Below are positions 1 to 9,360 of a stretch of DNA of 64,000 nt, piece by piece. The notes below the pieces were generated by a model. That model was not told the origin of the DNA. It was given only the letters and a program-made list of their open reading frames with translations, and did no database searches. Numbering within the stretch: position 1 is the first letter of the stretch; the number at the start of each line of letters is the position of its first letter. Position numbers and translations under genes: made by a program. This stretch comes from Labilithrix luteola (lineage in GTDB: Bacteria; Myxococcota_A; Polyangia; Polyangiales; Polyangiaceae): contig NZ_CP012333.1 of assembly GCF_001263205.1 (NCBI RefSeq), positions 10,025,501 through 10,089,500 on the forward strand, written 5' to 3'.

Positions 1-963
1 GCGGAGCGTGCGTCGAAGCGCGGAGGCGTAGAGGCAGTCGCGAAGGCTGTTGAGCTCGCTCGTGACCGCGCCGTGAGAAAGTTGGGTCTTGATGCTCACG
101 GCCTCCGCGCGCGTGAGCTGCTCGCGCGAGAGCGTGCCTTCGACGACCTCGTGGGCACAGTCGACGCCCGCCTTCTCGAGGTCGGCGAAGAGCGCGCGCG
201 TGTTCCACGCCGTGGTGCCGTCCGTGTAATACGACACCAGCTTGTGACGCGAGCCCATGGGCTTTCCGCGGCCGGCGATGACCCACTGCTTGAAGGCATC
301 GACGTCGGAATAGAGCGCGTCGAATAGGTAAACTTCCTGCACGGGCACGCCGCCATTCTTGAGGACGGCGGCGGCCGCGTGATAGCCGCCCGAGTGCGCC
401 GAAACGCAGACGCGACCAACCGTGGCGCCCTGCGCGATGGCCGAGGGGCCCGCCGCAGCGCGGACCTCGGGCGAGTCGAGGGTGGCGAGCACGTCGTCGA
501 GCATGCGCGACAAGCCCCCGGGCGCCTCGAGCTTTCCGCACGAGGAGTCGGGCGCCAGAACCGCGAGCTCCGGCACGACGAGAATGGCGTTCTGTTTGCT
601 CTCGAAGAGCTGCTCACGGAGCTGATGCGCATTCATCGCGCGCTCCGCCGTCGAGTTGTGCCCGTGGAAGTGAACGACCGTCTGGACGCTCGTATCGCGG
701 GACACGCGGTGATGGCTCGGGATGAACACGAACACGGTCGCGTCCCGCCAGTACGATCCGGGCGCGGGAAACGGCGCGTGTTCGAGCTCGAGGGTGACGG
801 TCAGGCCGCGCGCATCCTTGGCGATTTGAACGACGCGCGAACGCGAACGCGGGGGAGGAGCCGGCGCGGTCTGAGCGGCCGCGCGGACTCCCATCGTCGA
901 AAGAAACAGCCCCGAAGCGCCCGCAAGAAGCGCGCGGCGAGAGAGGTGATTCGCGGTGGTCAT
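1..963 (-). CDS. Tat-exported alpha/beta-hydrolase-like protein (3' end beyond window)
   Basis: The frame opens with ATG at 963 and runs without a stop to the left edge, so the C-terminus is missing (321 codons visible). Residues 8-13 read SRRALL followed by a hydrophobic stretch, a twin-arginine signal, so it is probably exported folded. HFHGHN (about 98-103) resembles the oxyanion-hole segment of serine hydrolases, and SAHSGGY (about 188-194) is a nucleophile-elbow-like motif with candidate Ser191. The strand order (VVHFHGHN, ILVVPEL, VCVSAHSGG) suits an alpha/beta-hydrolase or PHB-depolymerase-like esterase. The substrate cannot be read from sequence, and the catalytic Asp/His lie in unassigned or missing sequence. 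Confidence 0.75.
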   Translation of the reverse strand, partial: MTTANHLSRRALLAGASGLFLSTMGVRAAAQTAPAPPPRSRSRVVQIAKDARGLTVTLELEHAPFPAPGSYWRDATVFVFIPSHHRVSRDTSVQTVVHFHGHNSTAERAMNAHQLREQLFESKQNAILVVPELAVLAPDSSCGKLEAPGGLSRMLDDVLATLDSPEVRAAAGPSAIAQGATVGRVCVSAHSGGYHAAAAVLKNGGVPVQEVYLFDALYSDVDAFKQWVIAGRGKPMGSRHKLVSYYTDGTTAWNTRALFADLEKAGVDCAHEVVEGTLSREQLTRAEAVSIKTQLSHGAVTSELNSLRDCLYASALRRTLR

Positions 964-1062
964 GGTCTGCCCTCGGCCACGACCCTCCGTGATCGGAGAG
1001 CGTTTGGACAACTTTCCTACATTGTAGGCGCCGCACGCCTCATTAAGTGTTTCACGAACCGC

Positions 1063-1323
1063 TCAATGAAAGAGCCGTTCGTCGCCGTCGCCTGTGTGGG
1101 TCATGGCGCTGACCGCCGCCACGGCTAGCATCACCCACGCGAGGATCATCGCGAGCCCCCAACCGGTGATCGCCGCACCGATCCCGAAGAGCAGGCTGAA
1201 GGCCCAGAAGGACACGACGAGTGCCCAGTCGCTCTCGCGGCGCCGCTGGCGGTTCATCCGTTCGCGACGAAAACGCTGCCTTGCGCCCCCTGTCCAACGC
1301 GAGCTCGGCGCGGTCCTCGGCAT
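1063..1323 (-). CDS. small two-helix membrane protein
   Basis: An 86-residue frame whose ATG at 1323 is preceded by GAGAGG at good spacing. The N-terminal half is basic and hydrophilic (RQRFRRERMNRQRRR). The C-terminal half has two adjacent hydrophobic segments, around WALVVSFWAFSLLFGIGA and MILAWVMLAVAAVSAM, predicting a hairpin in the inner membrane with a cytoplasmic basic tail. It resembles the 2TM-type small membrane domain found beside kinases in many bacteria, but I do not assign a family. It lies 50 bp downstream of the lipoprotein gene on the same strand and could be cotranscribed. Confidence 0.6.
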   Translation of the reverse strand: MPRTAPSSRWTGGARQRFRRERMNRQRRRESDWALVVSFWAFSLLFGIGAAITGWGLAMILAWVMLAVAAVSAMTHTGDGDERLFH

Positions 1324-1373
1324 GGCGACCTCTCGGTCGATGCGGATGCATTCGATGCGCCATGCGCCGGTGA

Positions 1374-2825
1374 TCAAGGCGTGACGACGAACCCGAACCG
1401 CGTGTATGTCGAAGCGCCCGGCTCGCGCTGGTCGAGCGACGACGGCAGCGGTTCGATGGGAGCGGTGACGTCCGCGACGCCGTCGACGGTGCCATGGACC
1501 TGCGTTTCGATGTCGAGCGCGTGCTGCCCCGGATCGGGACGCGGAATACCGAGCGCCTCGAGACGTCGAAGGGAGACCTCGCGCTCGGCGGTGACGAGAC
1601 GGAAGCGCTGGAGCCCGCGTTGGAGATCCACGAGGACGACCGTGGAAACGCCATCCGGTCCCGTCCATCCGATACCCGGACCGCGGCGGGAAACGTTGGT
1701 CCCTGCTCGGGTCGACACCGCTGTTCGTGGAGCTTCGAGAACCACGTTTGGCGTCGCGAGCGGGAGTGCGCCGGACCAGACCTCGGCCACACGTCGCGCG
1801 CCCATCGGGCTGTGATCGTCGTCGGACGTCTCGGCGCTCGCCCGCACCTCGAGCAGCGCGCCGGGAAGCAGAGGTACGCGCGCAGCGAACGACGGCCACC
1901 AGGCCCTGCGAAGGAGCAGGCGCCCGCCGTCGGGCATGGCGAGCCAAGCCTCGAGCCGCCAATTCCAGAACCTCTCCGTATCCGGCGGCCGCGTCGCGAA
2001 GACCGCCGGTTCGGTGGCCTCCACCAGATCGAGCGTCAGGGGGCCCAGGTTCCCGTCGGTCGGGGCTGACGCACGCGCGTACCAGAAGCCGCTCCCCAGC
2101 TCCTCCCCCGCGAGGACATGCACCTCGGTCGGCTCGGCCAAGAGCGCCGCCTCACTGCTGCTTCCCGGCCCCGACGACGCGACGTGCGTGAGGTCGACGA
2201 CGACCTGCGTGCTCTCCGCGCCGTACCACGCCGCACCGTGCCCCGTACCGGACGACGACGTACTCGTGGCCACGACCCAACACGACTCTCCGGCGACCGG
2301 GCACGGAGGTGCAGCGACCTCGACGTGCAGACGACGAACCGGCGATGGGGCAGCGGGTTCGAGCCGCTCGGAGACCACGATCCGTGGGTCGGGACGTGTC
2401 AGCCCGACGAACACGACCGGCGTGACGACCGAGCCCGACGGCGCCGGCGCGACCGCAACGTCGTACGGCGGCGAGAGCCCCATGAAGAAGAGCGACCCCG
2501 TCTCGTCGGTCATGACCTCGAGGTGCTTGTCCCGGCTGTCGACGGCGACCACGGGACGGCCCACGATGGGCTCACCATCGTCGTTCCGGAGAAGCAGTTG
2601 AACGTCGAGGGTCGGCCTCGGAGAGCCTCCGTCGGGCAACGCACCGCCCACGTCGTTCGAAGCGCGGTCGCGACTGCCGACCGCGCTCGCCGACGAGGAT
2701 GGACGGGTGTCGTCGCCGGCGCATGCGAGGGTGAACGAGAGCTGCCCAAGGAGGAACAGACATGCCGTCCTCGAGGGCCATGCGCGTCGGAGATCGGGTC
2801 GTTTGGCATCGAACACGGGCGTCAT
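1374..2825 (-). CDS. putative lipoprotein with carboxypeptidase-regulatory-like N-terminal domain
   Basis: A 483-residue predicted lipoprotein. I chose ATG 2825, which has AAGGGCG upstream, over a GTG at 2840. A signal peptide ends at FTLAC, a tolerable lipobox, followed by a Ser/Asp-rich linker. The first folded part (DVQLLLRNDDGEPIVGRPV...TDETGSLFF, broken across strands) has the pattern of carboxypeptidase-regulatory or transthyretin-like beta-sandwich domains. The remainder is beta-rich with several acidic and Trp-containing segments (WNWRLEAWL) and no catalytic motif I recognise. It was probably anchored in the envelope with a binding or structural role; this is inference. Confidence 0.65.
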   Translation of the reverse strand: MTPVFDAKRPDLRRAWPSRTACLFLLGQLSFTLACAGDDTRPSSSASAVGSRDRASNDVGGALPDGGSPRPTLDVQLLLRNDDGEPIVGRPVVAVDSRDKHLEVMTDETGSLFFMGLSPPYDVAVAPAPSGSVVTPVVFVGLTRPDPRIVVSERLEPAAPSPVRRLHVEVAAPPCPVAGESCWVVATSTSSSGTGHGAAWYGAESTQVVVDLTHVASSGPGSSSEAALLAEPTEVHVLAGEELGSGFWYARASAPTDGNLGPLTLDLVEATEPAVFATRPPDTERFWNWRLEAWLAMPDGGRLLLRRAWWPSFAARVPLLPGALLEVRASAETSDDDHSPMGARRVAEVWSGALPLATPNVVLEAPRTAVSTRAGTNVSRRGPGIGWTGPDGVSTVVLVDLQRGLQRFRLVTAEREVSLRRLEALGIPRPDPGQHALDIETQVHGTVDGVADVTAPIEPLPSSLDQREPGASTYTRFGFVVTP

Positions 2826-3000
2826 GAACGCGCCCTTCACACGTCGCGTGCCAAGAGCCGCCGCGAGTCTCTTCGCCAGGTTGCGTGCGGCGCCACCTGG
2901 CCCGGCCAGTTGGGATGGTGGCCCAGGCCAGGGGAACGATCCGTCACGGCGCCCGAGAGCTTCGTTGCATCGGAGGCCGCGGCCACGTTATGCCGGTGAC

Positions 3001-4077
3001 ATGCCCGATTTCCCCAGCGCCATGTCTCATCTCGTCGAAGTCGCCACGAAAAGCGACGACGACCGCGCACTCCGTGGCGCCGTGAGCAAGGCTCTCCGCG
3101 CGTTCGACGCCGACGACAAGGCTGGTACGAAGACCGCGTTTCGCACGCTCGACAAAGCAAGCTCTAGCGCGAGCGGTCGCTCCCTCCAGGTTCTCCTCCT
3201 CGCGCTCGGCGCCCTGGTCGAGGCAGGTGCTTCGCCCGAGCTCGCATGGCCGATCGCCTCGCGCGGTCTCCATGACGCGCTGCAAGGAGCCACACGTTTC
3301 GCGCGCGCCTGCATCCGGGCAGCCGGTACCGACGAAGTCGACGTGGCCATCGAGACGGCCGGCGCCGACGTCGCGGCGAAGAAGCCGAAAGACGCCGATG
3401 CGTTCCGTACGCTTCCCGCGCGATGCCTGGCATCGGTGGCTTGCCTCACGCGCTCGCGCAAGCTGCGCGCACGCGTAACCGATCGCGAGGCCCTCGCAGA
3501 GACGGCTTACCCGCTCGAGGACGTCGTCGACGAAGCCGGGTTTCTGCGCCAGGTCCTGCTCATCCTCGACGAAGGAGAGCTCACCGTCGTTCATCCGGAG
3601 AGCAAGCGAGGCTTCCGCGTGACCACGCGCGACGTGACGACCAACTTCGAGCTCGCGCTGCTTCTCGCCGATGCACTCGTGGGCGACGAGGCGAAGGGGT
3701 TGATCCCCGGACGTCGCCCCGCTGCGCGCGCGGTTGCTGTCGCCAAGGGTGAGACGAAGGCGCCGAAGAAGGCACCGGAAGTCACCCTGCCCTTCGATCT
3801 CCATCCCGCCAAAGGCGGCGACCCGCACGGACTCGCGCTCGACGACATTCCGGCGGAAATCCCAGTCATTTCGGGTGAGCGCGTCCTCGTGCTCCAAGCG
3901 CCTCACGAACTTCACCCAACCGAGGTCGAAGCACCGTTCGGCGGCCTCGAACCTCGCGTTCGTGTCATCCGCACGCTCAAGCCTGCGGAAGTCGAGGCGC
4001 TCCTCGCTCCGCGCTCACGCAGCGCGTCGCGCACGCCCAAGAAGGCGAAAGCACGCGCCGCCCGCCGCACGTCGTGA
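3001..4077 (+). CDS. conserved protein of unknown function with basic C-terminal tail
   Basis: A 358-residue soluble protein. ATG 3001 is preferred because codon use and sequence character change there; the open frame continues further upstream without protein-like composition. The N-terminal 150 residues are Ala/Leu-rich helices (LQVLLLALGALVEAGA). The middle contains a mixed alpha/beta segment around DEAGFLRQVLLILDEGELTVV, and the C-terminus ends in a Lys/Arg-rich tail (KKAKARAARR) that could bind nucleic acid. There is no signal peptide. It is divergent from the lipoprotein gene at 2825 with about 175 bp between. I do not recognise the family and assign no function. Confidence 0.6.
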   Translation: MPDFPSAMSHLVEVATKSDDDRALRGAVSKALRAFDADDKAGTKTAFRTLDKASSSASGRSLQVLLLALGALVEAGASPELAWPIASRGLHDALQGATRFARACIRAAGTDEVDVAIETAGADVAAKKPKDADAFRTLPARCLASVACLTRSRKLRARVTDREALAETAYPLEDVVDEAGFLRQVLLILDEGELTVVHPESKRGFRVTTRDVTTNFELALLLADALVGDEAKGLIPGRRPAARAVAVAKGETKAPKKAPEVTLPFDLHPAKGGDPHGLALDDIPAEIPVISGERVLVLQAPHELHPTEVEAPFGGLEPRVRVIRTLKPAEVEALLAPRSRSASRTPKKAKARAARRTS

Positions 4078-4114
4078 GGCGTGCTCGGCGTGAGACGGTG
4101 ATAAGCTTCGGCGC

Positions 4115-4828
4115 ATGGCGCGGAACGTTCGTTGGGCTTCGTCGTCCTTCTCGTCGTTGTCGTCCTTCTCGTCGTTGTCGTCCTTCTCGTCGTTCCGTGC
4201 GCTCGTCGGAGTGATCGCGTGTGCGGTAGGCGCCTTGGCCATGACGCCAGCCACCGCCCTCGCGGACGATCCCCGCGCGACACCTCCTGCGGCGACGACC
4301 AAGACCGAGCCGGTGCCGTCCACATGGGGTGGCGTCCAGGGAACCCACTCGGACGCCACGAGCACCTCGCTCGATGCACCGGTCACGCGTGCGCGCGAGC
4401 TCCTCAGTCGCGCGCGCTTCCTCGATGACGCGGCGACGTCCGACGAAAGAGCCGCGACGGAGCTAACCGCACGCATCGGTCCGCTGCGTACCGCGGCGAA
4501 GGCGGCACGTGACACGGCAGACCACGCGTCCGGCGAGGAGAAGGAGCTCCTCGTCGCGCGAGCGGAAGATCTCGAAACGGATCTCGCCGTGAGCGAGGCC
4601 GAGGTCACCTTCAAGCGCCGCGCGGCGGCGGACAACCGACGTGTTGCGCGTGAGCTTCGCCAGCGAGCCGTCCGACTGGTCCGCGACACCCCGGTCTCCC
4701 CCGGCTACGCCACGGAATCCGTCGCCGACGCCGAACGGAGCACCACGATCCGAATGGTGAGTTGCGATCCGCCCTTCCGCTTCACGGCGGACGGCCGGAA
4801 GATCTACCGTCTCGAGTGCCTCCACTAG
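4115..4828 (+). CDS. exported coiled-coil protein with repeat-encoded signal-peptide n-region
   Basis: A 237-residue protein starting 37 bp after the preceding gene. The n-region contains three SSFSS(L/F) repeats encoded by an 18-bp tandem repeat. A hydrophobic core (RALVGVIACAVGALAM) and an ALA site follow, giving a Sec signal peptide of unusual length. The mature part is strongly helical (about residues 88-190: ARELLSRARFLDDAAT..., KAARDTADHASGEEKELL) and rich in Ala/Arg/Glu, consistent with a periplasmic coiled coil. The C-terminus holds two cysteines (VSCDPPF, LECLH) that could form a disulfide in the periplasm. Function unknown. Confidence 0.6.
   Translation: MARNVRWASSSFSSLSSFSSLSSFSSFRALVGVIACAVGALAMTPATALADDPRATPPAATTKTEPVPSTWGGVQGTHSDATSTSLDAPVTRARELLSRARFLDDAATSDERAATELTARIGPLRTAAKAARDTADHASGEEKELLVARAEDLETDLAVSEAEVTFKRRAAADNRRVARELRQRAVRLVRDTPVSPGYATESVADAERSTTIRMVSCDPPFRFTADGRKIYRLECLH
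4142..4195 (+). repeat. 18-bp in-frame tandem repeat, three copies
   Basis: Three head-to-tail copies of TCGTCCTTCTCGTCGTTG at 4142, 4160 and 4178 (the last copy ends in C). The unit itself is two related 9-mers. It encodes SSFSSL in the signal-peptide n-region of the overlapping gene, and because 18 is a multiple of three, copy-number changes keep the frame. Confidence 0.9.
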
Positions 4829-5100
4829 ATTCTTCGCGTGGCGGCATAGAAACTCCTTGGCCCCTAGCGCCGAGCGGTCCCTACGGCTGGCCTTCAAAGG
4901 CAGCCCAACAACCCAGCGATAACGCAGCAAAATACGACGACCCCGTTCGGACCGATTCGCCCCTCCTGGCTCTCGGCTTCCCGCCCGCCGCCTACCCATC
5001 GCGCCGCGGACCGAGAAATAATGGGAAATACCCGTGAAAGAGGCGGTAATACACAGGTGCGTGCGAGACTCTGCGACTCGCGGCACACTCGGCCCCGGTC
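4829..5100. other. intergenic region upstream of the TetR-type regulator
   Basis: 272 bp without a convincing gene. It contains a locally AT-richer stretch around 5015-5055 that could hold the promoter of the regulator. An imperfect inverted repeat with GCGAG/CTCGC arms lies at about 5063-5081 and could be an autoregulatory site. Nothing else is recognisable. Confidence 0.35.
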
Positions 5101-5853
5101 ATGGACACCAAGCGTCGTAACAAGCCCGCCACTCGCCGTCCTCGAACCGAACGCCCGAAGCGTGCGACTGGCGCCACGGGACTAACGGCTGAGCGCATCC
5201 GTGACGAGGCCCTCCGGCTGATCGACCAGTCCGGACTCGACGAGTTCAGCACGCGCAAGCTGGGTGCGGCCCTCGGCTGCGAGGCGATGGCCATTTACTG
5301 GTACTACTCGAGCAAAGACGCCTTGCTCGACGCGGTCGTCGAGAGCCTGGTCTCCAAGCTCGACGTCGATCACGGCTCGTCCGCCACGTGGATCGACGCG
5401 CTCCGCAAGGTTGCACACGCCTACCGAAAGCTCGCCCACGACCACCCGCGCGCCTTTCCGCTGCTCGCGAGCCGCCGATTCGTCACGACGAGCACGCCCG
5501 TCTTCCTCGAGACACTCTTCGAGCGCGCGGCCAACGAAGGGGTGGATGAACGCACGGTCGCGCGTCTCTTCAGGACCGTAAGCGCGTATGCGAACGGCGT
5601 CGCCCTCGACGAGCTCGCGGGGGTCCGGGAACGCGAATCGGCCGAGGCCGCCGAAGCCGAAGCCGAAGCCGAGCCCGAGAGCGATCCGGCGCCGGCGGAG
5701 ATCGGCCCGTCGTACCCGCGCCTCGAACGCATCACGGAGCAGCTCGACGACGAGCCGGCCGATCGGGCCTTCGAGTACGGCCTCGAACTCCTGCTCGCCT
5801 CGTTCGACCCCCCGCGCTCGTCCGTCGCGAAGACGCCGTACGTCCAGGCCTGA
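5101..5853 (+). CDS. TetR/AcrR-family transcriptional regulator
   Basis: A 250-residue one-component regulator. After a basic N-terminal extension, residues 28-75 form the TetR helix-turn-helix (LTAERIRDEALRLIDQSGLD, then STRKLGAALGCEAMAIYWYY). The rest is the helical ligand-binding/dimerisation domain, with a TetR_C-like pattern (HDHPRAFPLLASRR...TVSAYANGVALDELAG) akin to tetracycline-repressor-type C-domains. An acidic Ala/Glu-repeat insertion (EAAEAEAEAEPES) lies near residue 185. No obvious exporter sits beside it; the uup gene starts 83 bp downstream on the same strand. Ligand and targets are unknown. Confidence 0.85.
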   Translation: MDTKRRNKPATRRPRTERPKRATGATGLTAERIRDEALRLIDQSGLDEFSTRKLGAALGCEAMAIYWYYSSKDALLDAVVESLVSKLDVDHGSSATWIDALRKVAHAYRKLAHDHPRAFPLLASRRFVTTSTPVFLETLFERAANEGVDERTVARLFRTVSAYANGVALDELAGVRERESAEAAEAEAEAEPESDPAPAEIGPSYPRLERITEQLDDEPADRAFEYGLELLLASFDPPRSSVAKTPYVQA

Positions 5854-5936
5854 CACAGTTCTGCCGCTCGAGCCTCAGCTCGAGCGCGATGGCTGTGGCT
5901 CTACGCCTCGCGCTGGCCTAGAACACGGCCCGCGTC

Positions 5937-7847
5937 ATGAGCGTCATCGCTGCCCTCGAGGTCACCAAAGCTTACGGTGACCGCATTCTTCTCTCTTCGG
6001 CCTCGGTCACGATCGACGACGGTGAGCGCGTCGGTGTCGTCGGCCGCAACGGAGCCGGAAAGAGCACGTTCGCGAAGATCCTCGCCGGGGCCGAGCCCGC
6101 CGACGGCGGTTCGATTGCGCTCAGGCGCGGCGCGCGGGTGGCCTACCTCGCGCAGGAGCCGGCGATCGAGCCGTCGCGAACCGTTCGGGCGCACGTCGAA
6201 GAAGGACTCGACGCGTGGCTCGTCGCCCGCAAGCGCCACGACGAGCTCACCGAACGCATCTCCCAGGAGCCGACGAACGCTGCCCTGCTCGCCGAGCAAC
6301 ACGCGGCCTCCGCCGAGGTCGAGCGCCTCGGAGGGTGGGACCGCACGCACGAGGTCGAGCGCGTGCTCGCCCATCTCGGTGTCGGCGAGGTCATCGATCG
6401 CCCCGCCGGAAGCCTGAGCGGCGGTCAGAAGCGTCGCGTGGCACTCGCGCGCGTGCTCGTGGGCGCGCCCGACGTGATGATCCTCGACGAGCCCACCAAC
6501 CATCTCGACGCCGACACCATCGACTGGCTCGAGAAGTACCTGGTCGACGAGTTTCGCGGCGCCGTTCTCCTCGTCACACACGACCGCTGGCTGCTCGATC
6601 GCGTCGCCGATCGCACGCTCGAAGTCGAAAGCGGCAACGTTCACTCGTACGACGGCGGCTACGCCGACTATCTCGGGGCCAAGGCCGAGCGCATGGCGCT
6701 CCAGCAGCGCACCGAGAAGAACCGCCAGAACTTCCTCCGCACCGAGCTCGAGTGGCTCGCGCGCCAGCCGAAGGCCCGCACGGGCAAGCAGAAGGCCCGC
6801 ATCCAGCGTGCCGAGACCGCACGCGACACGACCGGTCCGCGCGAAGAGGCGCGCGTCTCTCTCTCAGCGCAAGTCGCCGACGGCGGACGTAGCGTGCTCG
6901 ACCTCCGCGGTCTCGGCATCAAGATGGGCGACCGCTGGCTCGTTCGCGGTCTCGATCTCAACATGACGGCCGGCGATCGCCTCGGCATCCTCGGGCCGAA
7001 CGGCGCCGGAAAGACCACGCTGCTGCGCGCCGTGCAGGGCGTGCTCACGCCCACGGAGGGCGAAGTCGTCCTCGGGCGGCGCGTGCGCATCGGGTACCTC
7101 GACCAGAACCGCGAAGCGCTCGATCCGAACCACTCGGTGCTCGAGGCAGTCTCCGAGGCGATCCCCGTCGTCGAAAAGGAGCGCGTCGATCCCCGCACGT
7201 ACCTCGAGCGCTTCGCCTTCGAGGGCAACGCCCAGAAGAAGAAGGTCGCGGCCCTCTCCGGTGGCGAGCGCGCACGCCTCGCCCTCGCCCGTCTCCTCGC
7301 CTCTTCGTGCAACCTGCTCCTGCTCGACGAGCCGTCGAACGACCTCGACACCGACACGCTAAGCGCGCTCGAAGACTTCCTGTCGACCTACGAAGGTTCG
7401 CTCCTCGTGGTCACCCACGATCGGTACCTCCTCGACCGCGTGACTACCGGCATCCTCTCGTTCGAGAAAGACGGTCGCGTTACACGCTACGCTGGCGCTT
7501 ACCAGGCGTATGCGACGGCGCGCGCTCGCCAGGAGGAAGAGCGCAAGGCCGACAAGGCCAAGGAGAGCGCCCGCGAGAAGGACACCCGGCGCACGGAGAA
7601 GAAGGCGTCCGGCCTGTCGAAGAACGAGCAGCGCGAGCTCGATGGCATCATGGACAAGATCGACGAGGCCGAGACGAAGGCCGCGGCGATCGAGGCCGAG
7701 CTCGGCGATCCGTCGCTCTACGCCGGTGGCCAGGAGGATTCACGGGCATCCGAGATCCGCACGCGCCTCGCGGACGCCCGCGCTCTCGCCGCCAAGCTCA
7801 CCGCCCGCTGGGAGGAGCTCGAGGCGAAGAAGTCCGCCGCTGGCTGA
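5937..7847 (+). CDS. uup: ABC-F ATPase, Uup-type
   Basis: A 636-residue soluble protein with two ABC domains and no membrane segments, the ABC-F architecture. The first domain has Walker A GRNGAGKST (36-44), signature LSGGQKRRVALARVL (about 160) and Walker B MILDEPTNHLD. The interdomain linker is basic (FLRTELEWLARQPKARTGKQ). The second domain has GPNGAGKTT (about 353), LSGGERARLALARLL (about 440) and LLLLDEPSNDLD. A charged C-terminal coiled coil (about 530-636) distinguishes Uup from EttA and, in the family, contributes to branched-DNA or ribosome-associated functions. Both catalytic glutamates are present, so it should hydrolyse ATP. Confidence 0.92.
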   Translation: MSVIAALEVTKAYGDRILLSSASVTIDDGERVGVVGRNGAGKSTFAKILAGAEPADGGSIALRRGARVAYLAQEPAIEPSRTVRAHVEEGLDAWLVARKRHDELTERISQEPTNAALLAEQHAASAEVERLGGWDRTHEVERVLAHLGVGEVIDRPAGSLSGGQKRRVALARVLVGAPDVMILDEPTNHLDADTIDWLEKYLVDEFRGAVLLVTHDRWLLDRVADRTLEVESGNVHSYDGGYADYLGAKAERMALQQRTEKNRQNFLRTELEWLARQPKARTGKQKARIQRAETARDTTGPREEARVSLSAQVADGGRSVLDLRGLGIKMGDRWLVRGLDLNMTAGDRLGILGPNGAGKTTLLRAVQGVLTPTEGEVVLGRRVRIGYLDQNREALDPNHSVLEAVSEAIPVVEKERVDPRTYLERFAFEGNAQKKKVAALSGGERARLALARLLASSCNLLLLDEPSNDLDTDTLSALEDFLSTYEGSLLVVTHDRYLLDRVTTGILSFEKDGRVTRYAGAYQAYATARARQEEERKADKAKESAREKDTRRTEKKASGLSKNEQRELDGIMDKIDEAETKAAAIEAELGDPSLYAGGQEDSRASEIRTRLADARALAAKLTARWEELEAKKSAAG

Positions 7848-7905
7848 TCGCCTGTCGGCTCGGAAACGAGTGACCGTGCCCGGCCACCGCGGATAACGTT
7901 CCGGG

Positions 7906-9204
7906 GTGGCCTCGACCGCTGAACAGCAAACGAACCTCGGGAACCCGAAACGCGGGCCGGGGCTCTACGCGCAGGTCCTCTTCGCGATCGCGCTGGGCGT
8001 GCTCCTTGGGTGGCTGCGTCCGTCGCTCGGGATGGCCATGAAGCCGCTCGGCGATGGGTTCGTGAAGCTCATCAAGATGGTCATCGCGCCGATCATCTTC
8101 ACGACGGTCACGGGCGGCATCGCCGGCATGGGCGATCTGAAGAAGGCCGGCCGCGTGGGCGCGAAGGCCGTCGCCTACTTCGAGGTGATGACGACCGTGG
8201 CGCTCGTCGTCGGACTCGCGATCGTCCACCTCGTCGAACCGGGCGCAGGCGTGCACGCGAGCGTCTCCGGCCTCGATACCTCCGCGCTCGACAAAACCCT
8301 CGCCGCACCTCGCCCGCACGGCCTCGTCGAACATCTCCTGGCGATCATTCCGGAGAGCTTCGTCGGCGCGTTCACCGGAGGCGACGTGCTGCAGGTCCTG
8401 GTGCTCGGCGTGCTCACCGGCATCGCGCTCTCGTCGCTCGGCCCGAAGAAGGAAGGCATCCTCTCGCTTCTCGAGCAGACCACGACCGCACTCTTCGCCA
8501 TCGTCGGGATCGTCATGCGCCTCGCACCGATCGGCGCATTCGGCGCCATGGCGTTCACGATCGGAAAGTACGGTCTCGGAACCCTCGGAAGCCTCGCGAA
8601 GCTGATGGGCACCTTCTACGCGACGGCCCTGCTCTTCGTCTTCGTGGTGCTCGGCACCGTCGTTCGGATGCTCGGGTTGTCGATCGTGAAGCTGCTTCGC
8701 TATCTGCGCGAGGAGCTCGTCATCGTGCTCGGAACGTCGTCGTCCGAATCGGCGCTTCCGCGCCTGATGGCCAAGCTCGAAGGCCTCGGTGCGAGTCCGG
8801 AGGTGGTGCGCCTGGTCGTGCCGACCGGCTACTCGTTCAATCTCGACGGGACGTGCATCTATCTCACCATGGCCGCGCTCTTCGTGGCGCAGGCGCTGGA
8901 CGTGCGTCTGACCCTGCGCGACGAAGCGACGCTGCTCATCGTGCTCTTGATCACGTCGAAGGGAGCGGCCGGCGTCACGGGCAGCGGCTTCGTCACCCTC
9001 GCGGCCACGCTCGCTTCCACCGGAAACATTCCGGTAGCCGGTCTCACCCTGCTCCTCGGCGTCGATCGCTTCATGAGCGAAGCACGCGCGCTGACGAACA
9101 TGGTCGGCAATGCCGTCGCAACGCTCGTCGTCGCACGCTGGGAAAACGCGCTCGACGTAGACCGCGCGAAGAGCGTGCTCGACGATCGCCCGACGACAAG
9201 CTGA
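7906..9204 (+). CDS. dicarboxylate/amino acid:cation symporter (DctA/GltP family)
   Basis: A 432-residue inner-membrane secondary transporter (DAACS family) that starts with GTG. Family hallmarks are the serine-rich hairpin motif SSSESALP (about 281-288), the NLDGTCIYL motif in TM7 (about 306-314) and the second hairpin SKGAAGVTGSGF (about 351-362). It probably couples uptake of C4-dicarboxylates or acidic amino acids to Na+ or H+. Residues alone do not fix the substrate, so a glutamate/aspartate role is equally possible. It stands alone between uup and gnd on the same strand. Confidence 0.9.
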   Translation: MASTAEQQTNLGNPKRGPGLYAQVLFAIALGVLLGWLRPSLGMAMKPLGDGFVKLIKMVIAPIIFTTVTGGIAGMGDLKKAGRVGAKAVAYFEVMTTVALVVGLAIVHLVEPGAGVHASVSGLDTSALDKTLAAPRPHGLVEHLLAIIPESFVGAFTGGDVLQVLVLGVLTGIALSSLGPKKEGILSLLEQTTTALFAIVGIVMRLAPIGAFGAMAFTIGKYGLGTLGSLAKLMGTFYATALLFVFVVLGTVVRMLGLSIVKLLRYLREELVIVLGTSSSESALPRLMAKLEGLGASPEVVRLVVPTGYSFNLDGTCIYLTMAALFVAQALDVRLTLRDEATLLIVLLITSKGAAGVTGSGFVTLAATLASTGNIPVAGLTLLLGVDRFMSEARALTNMVGNAVATLVVARWENALDVDRAKSVLDDRPTTS

Positions 9205-9360
9205 TCCATCCCGCCGCACGCGCCCCACGCGACCGGAAACGTTGTCGCGGTACCGATCATCCGAACGCGCATCGGGGCGATCGGGACAGATTACATTCGC
9301 GCGGACCGCGCCTAGGATGAGCGTCCGAACGCGCTCGAAGCGGAGAAACGCGGAGAACTC

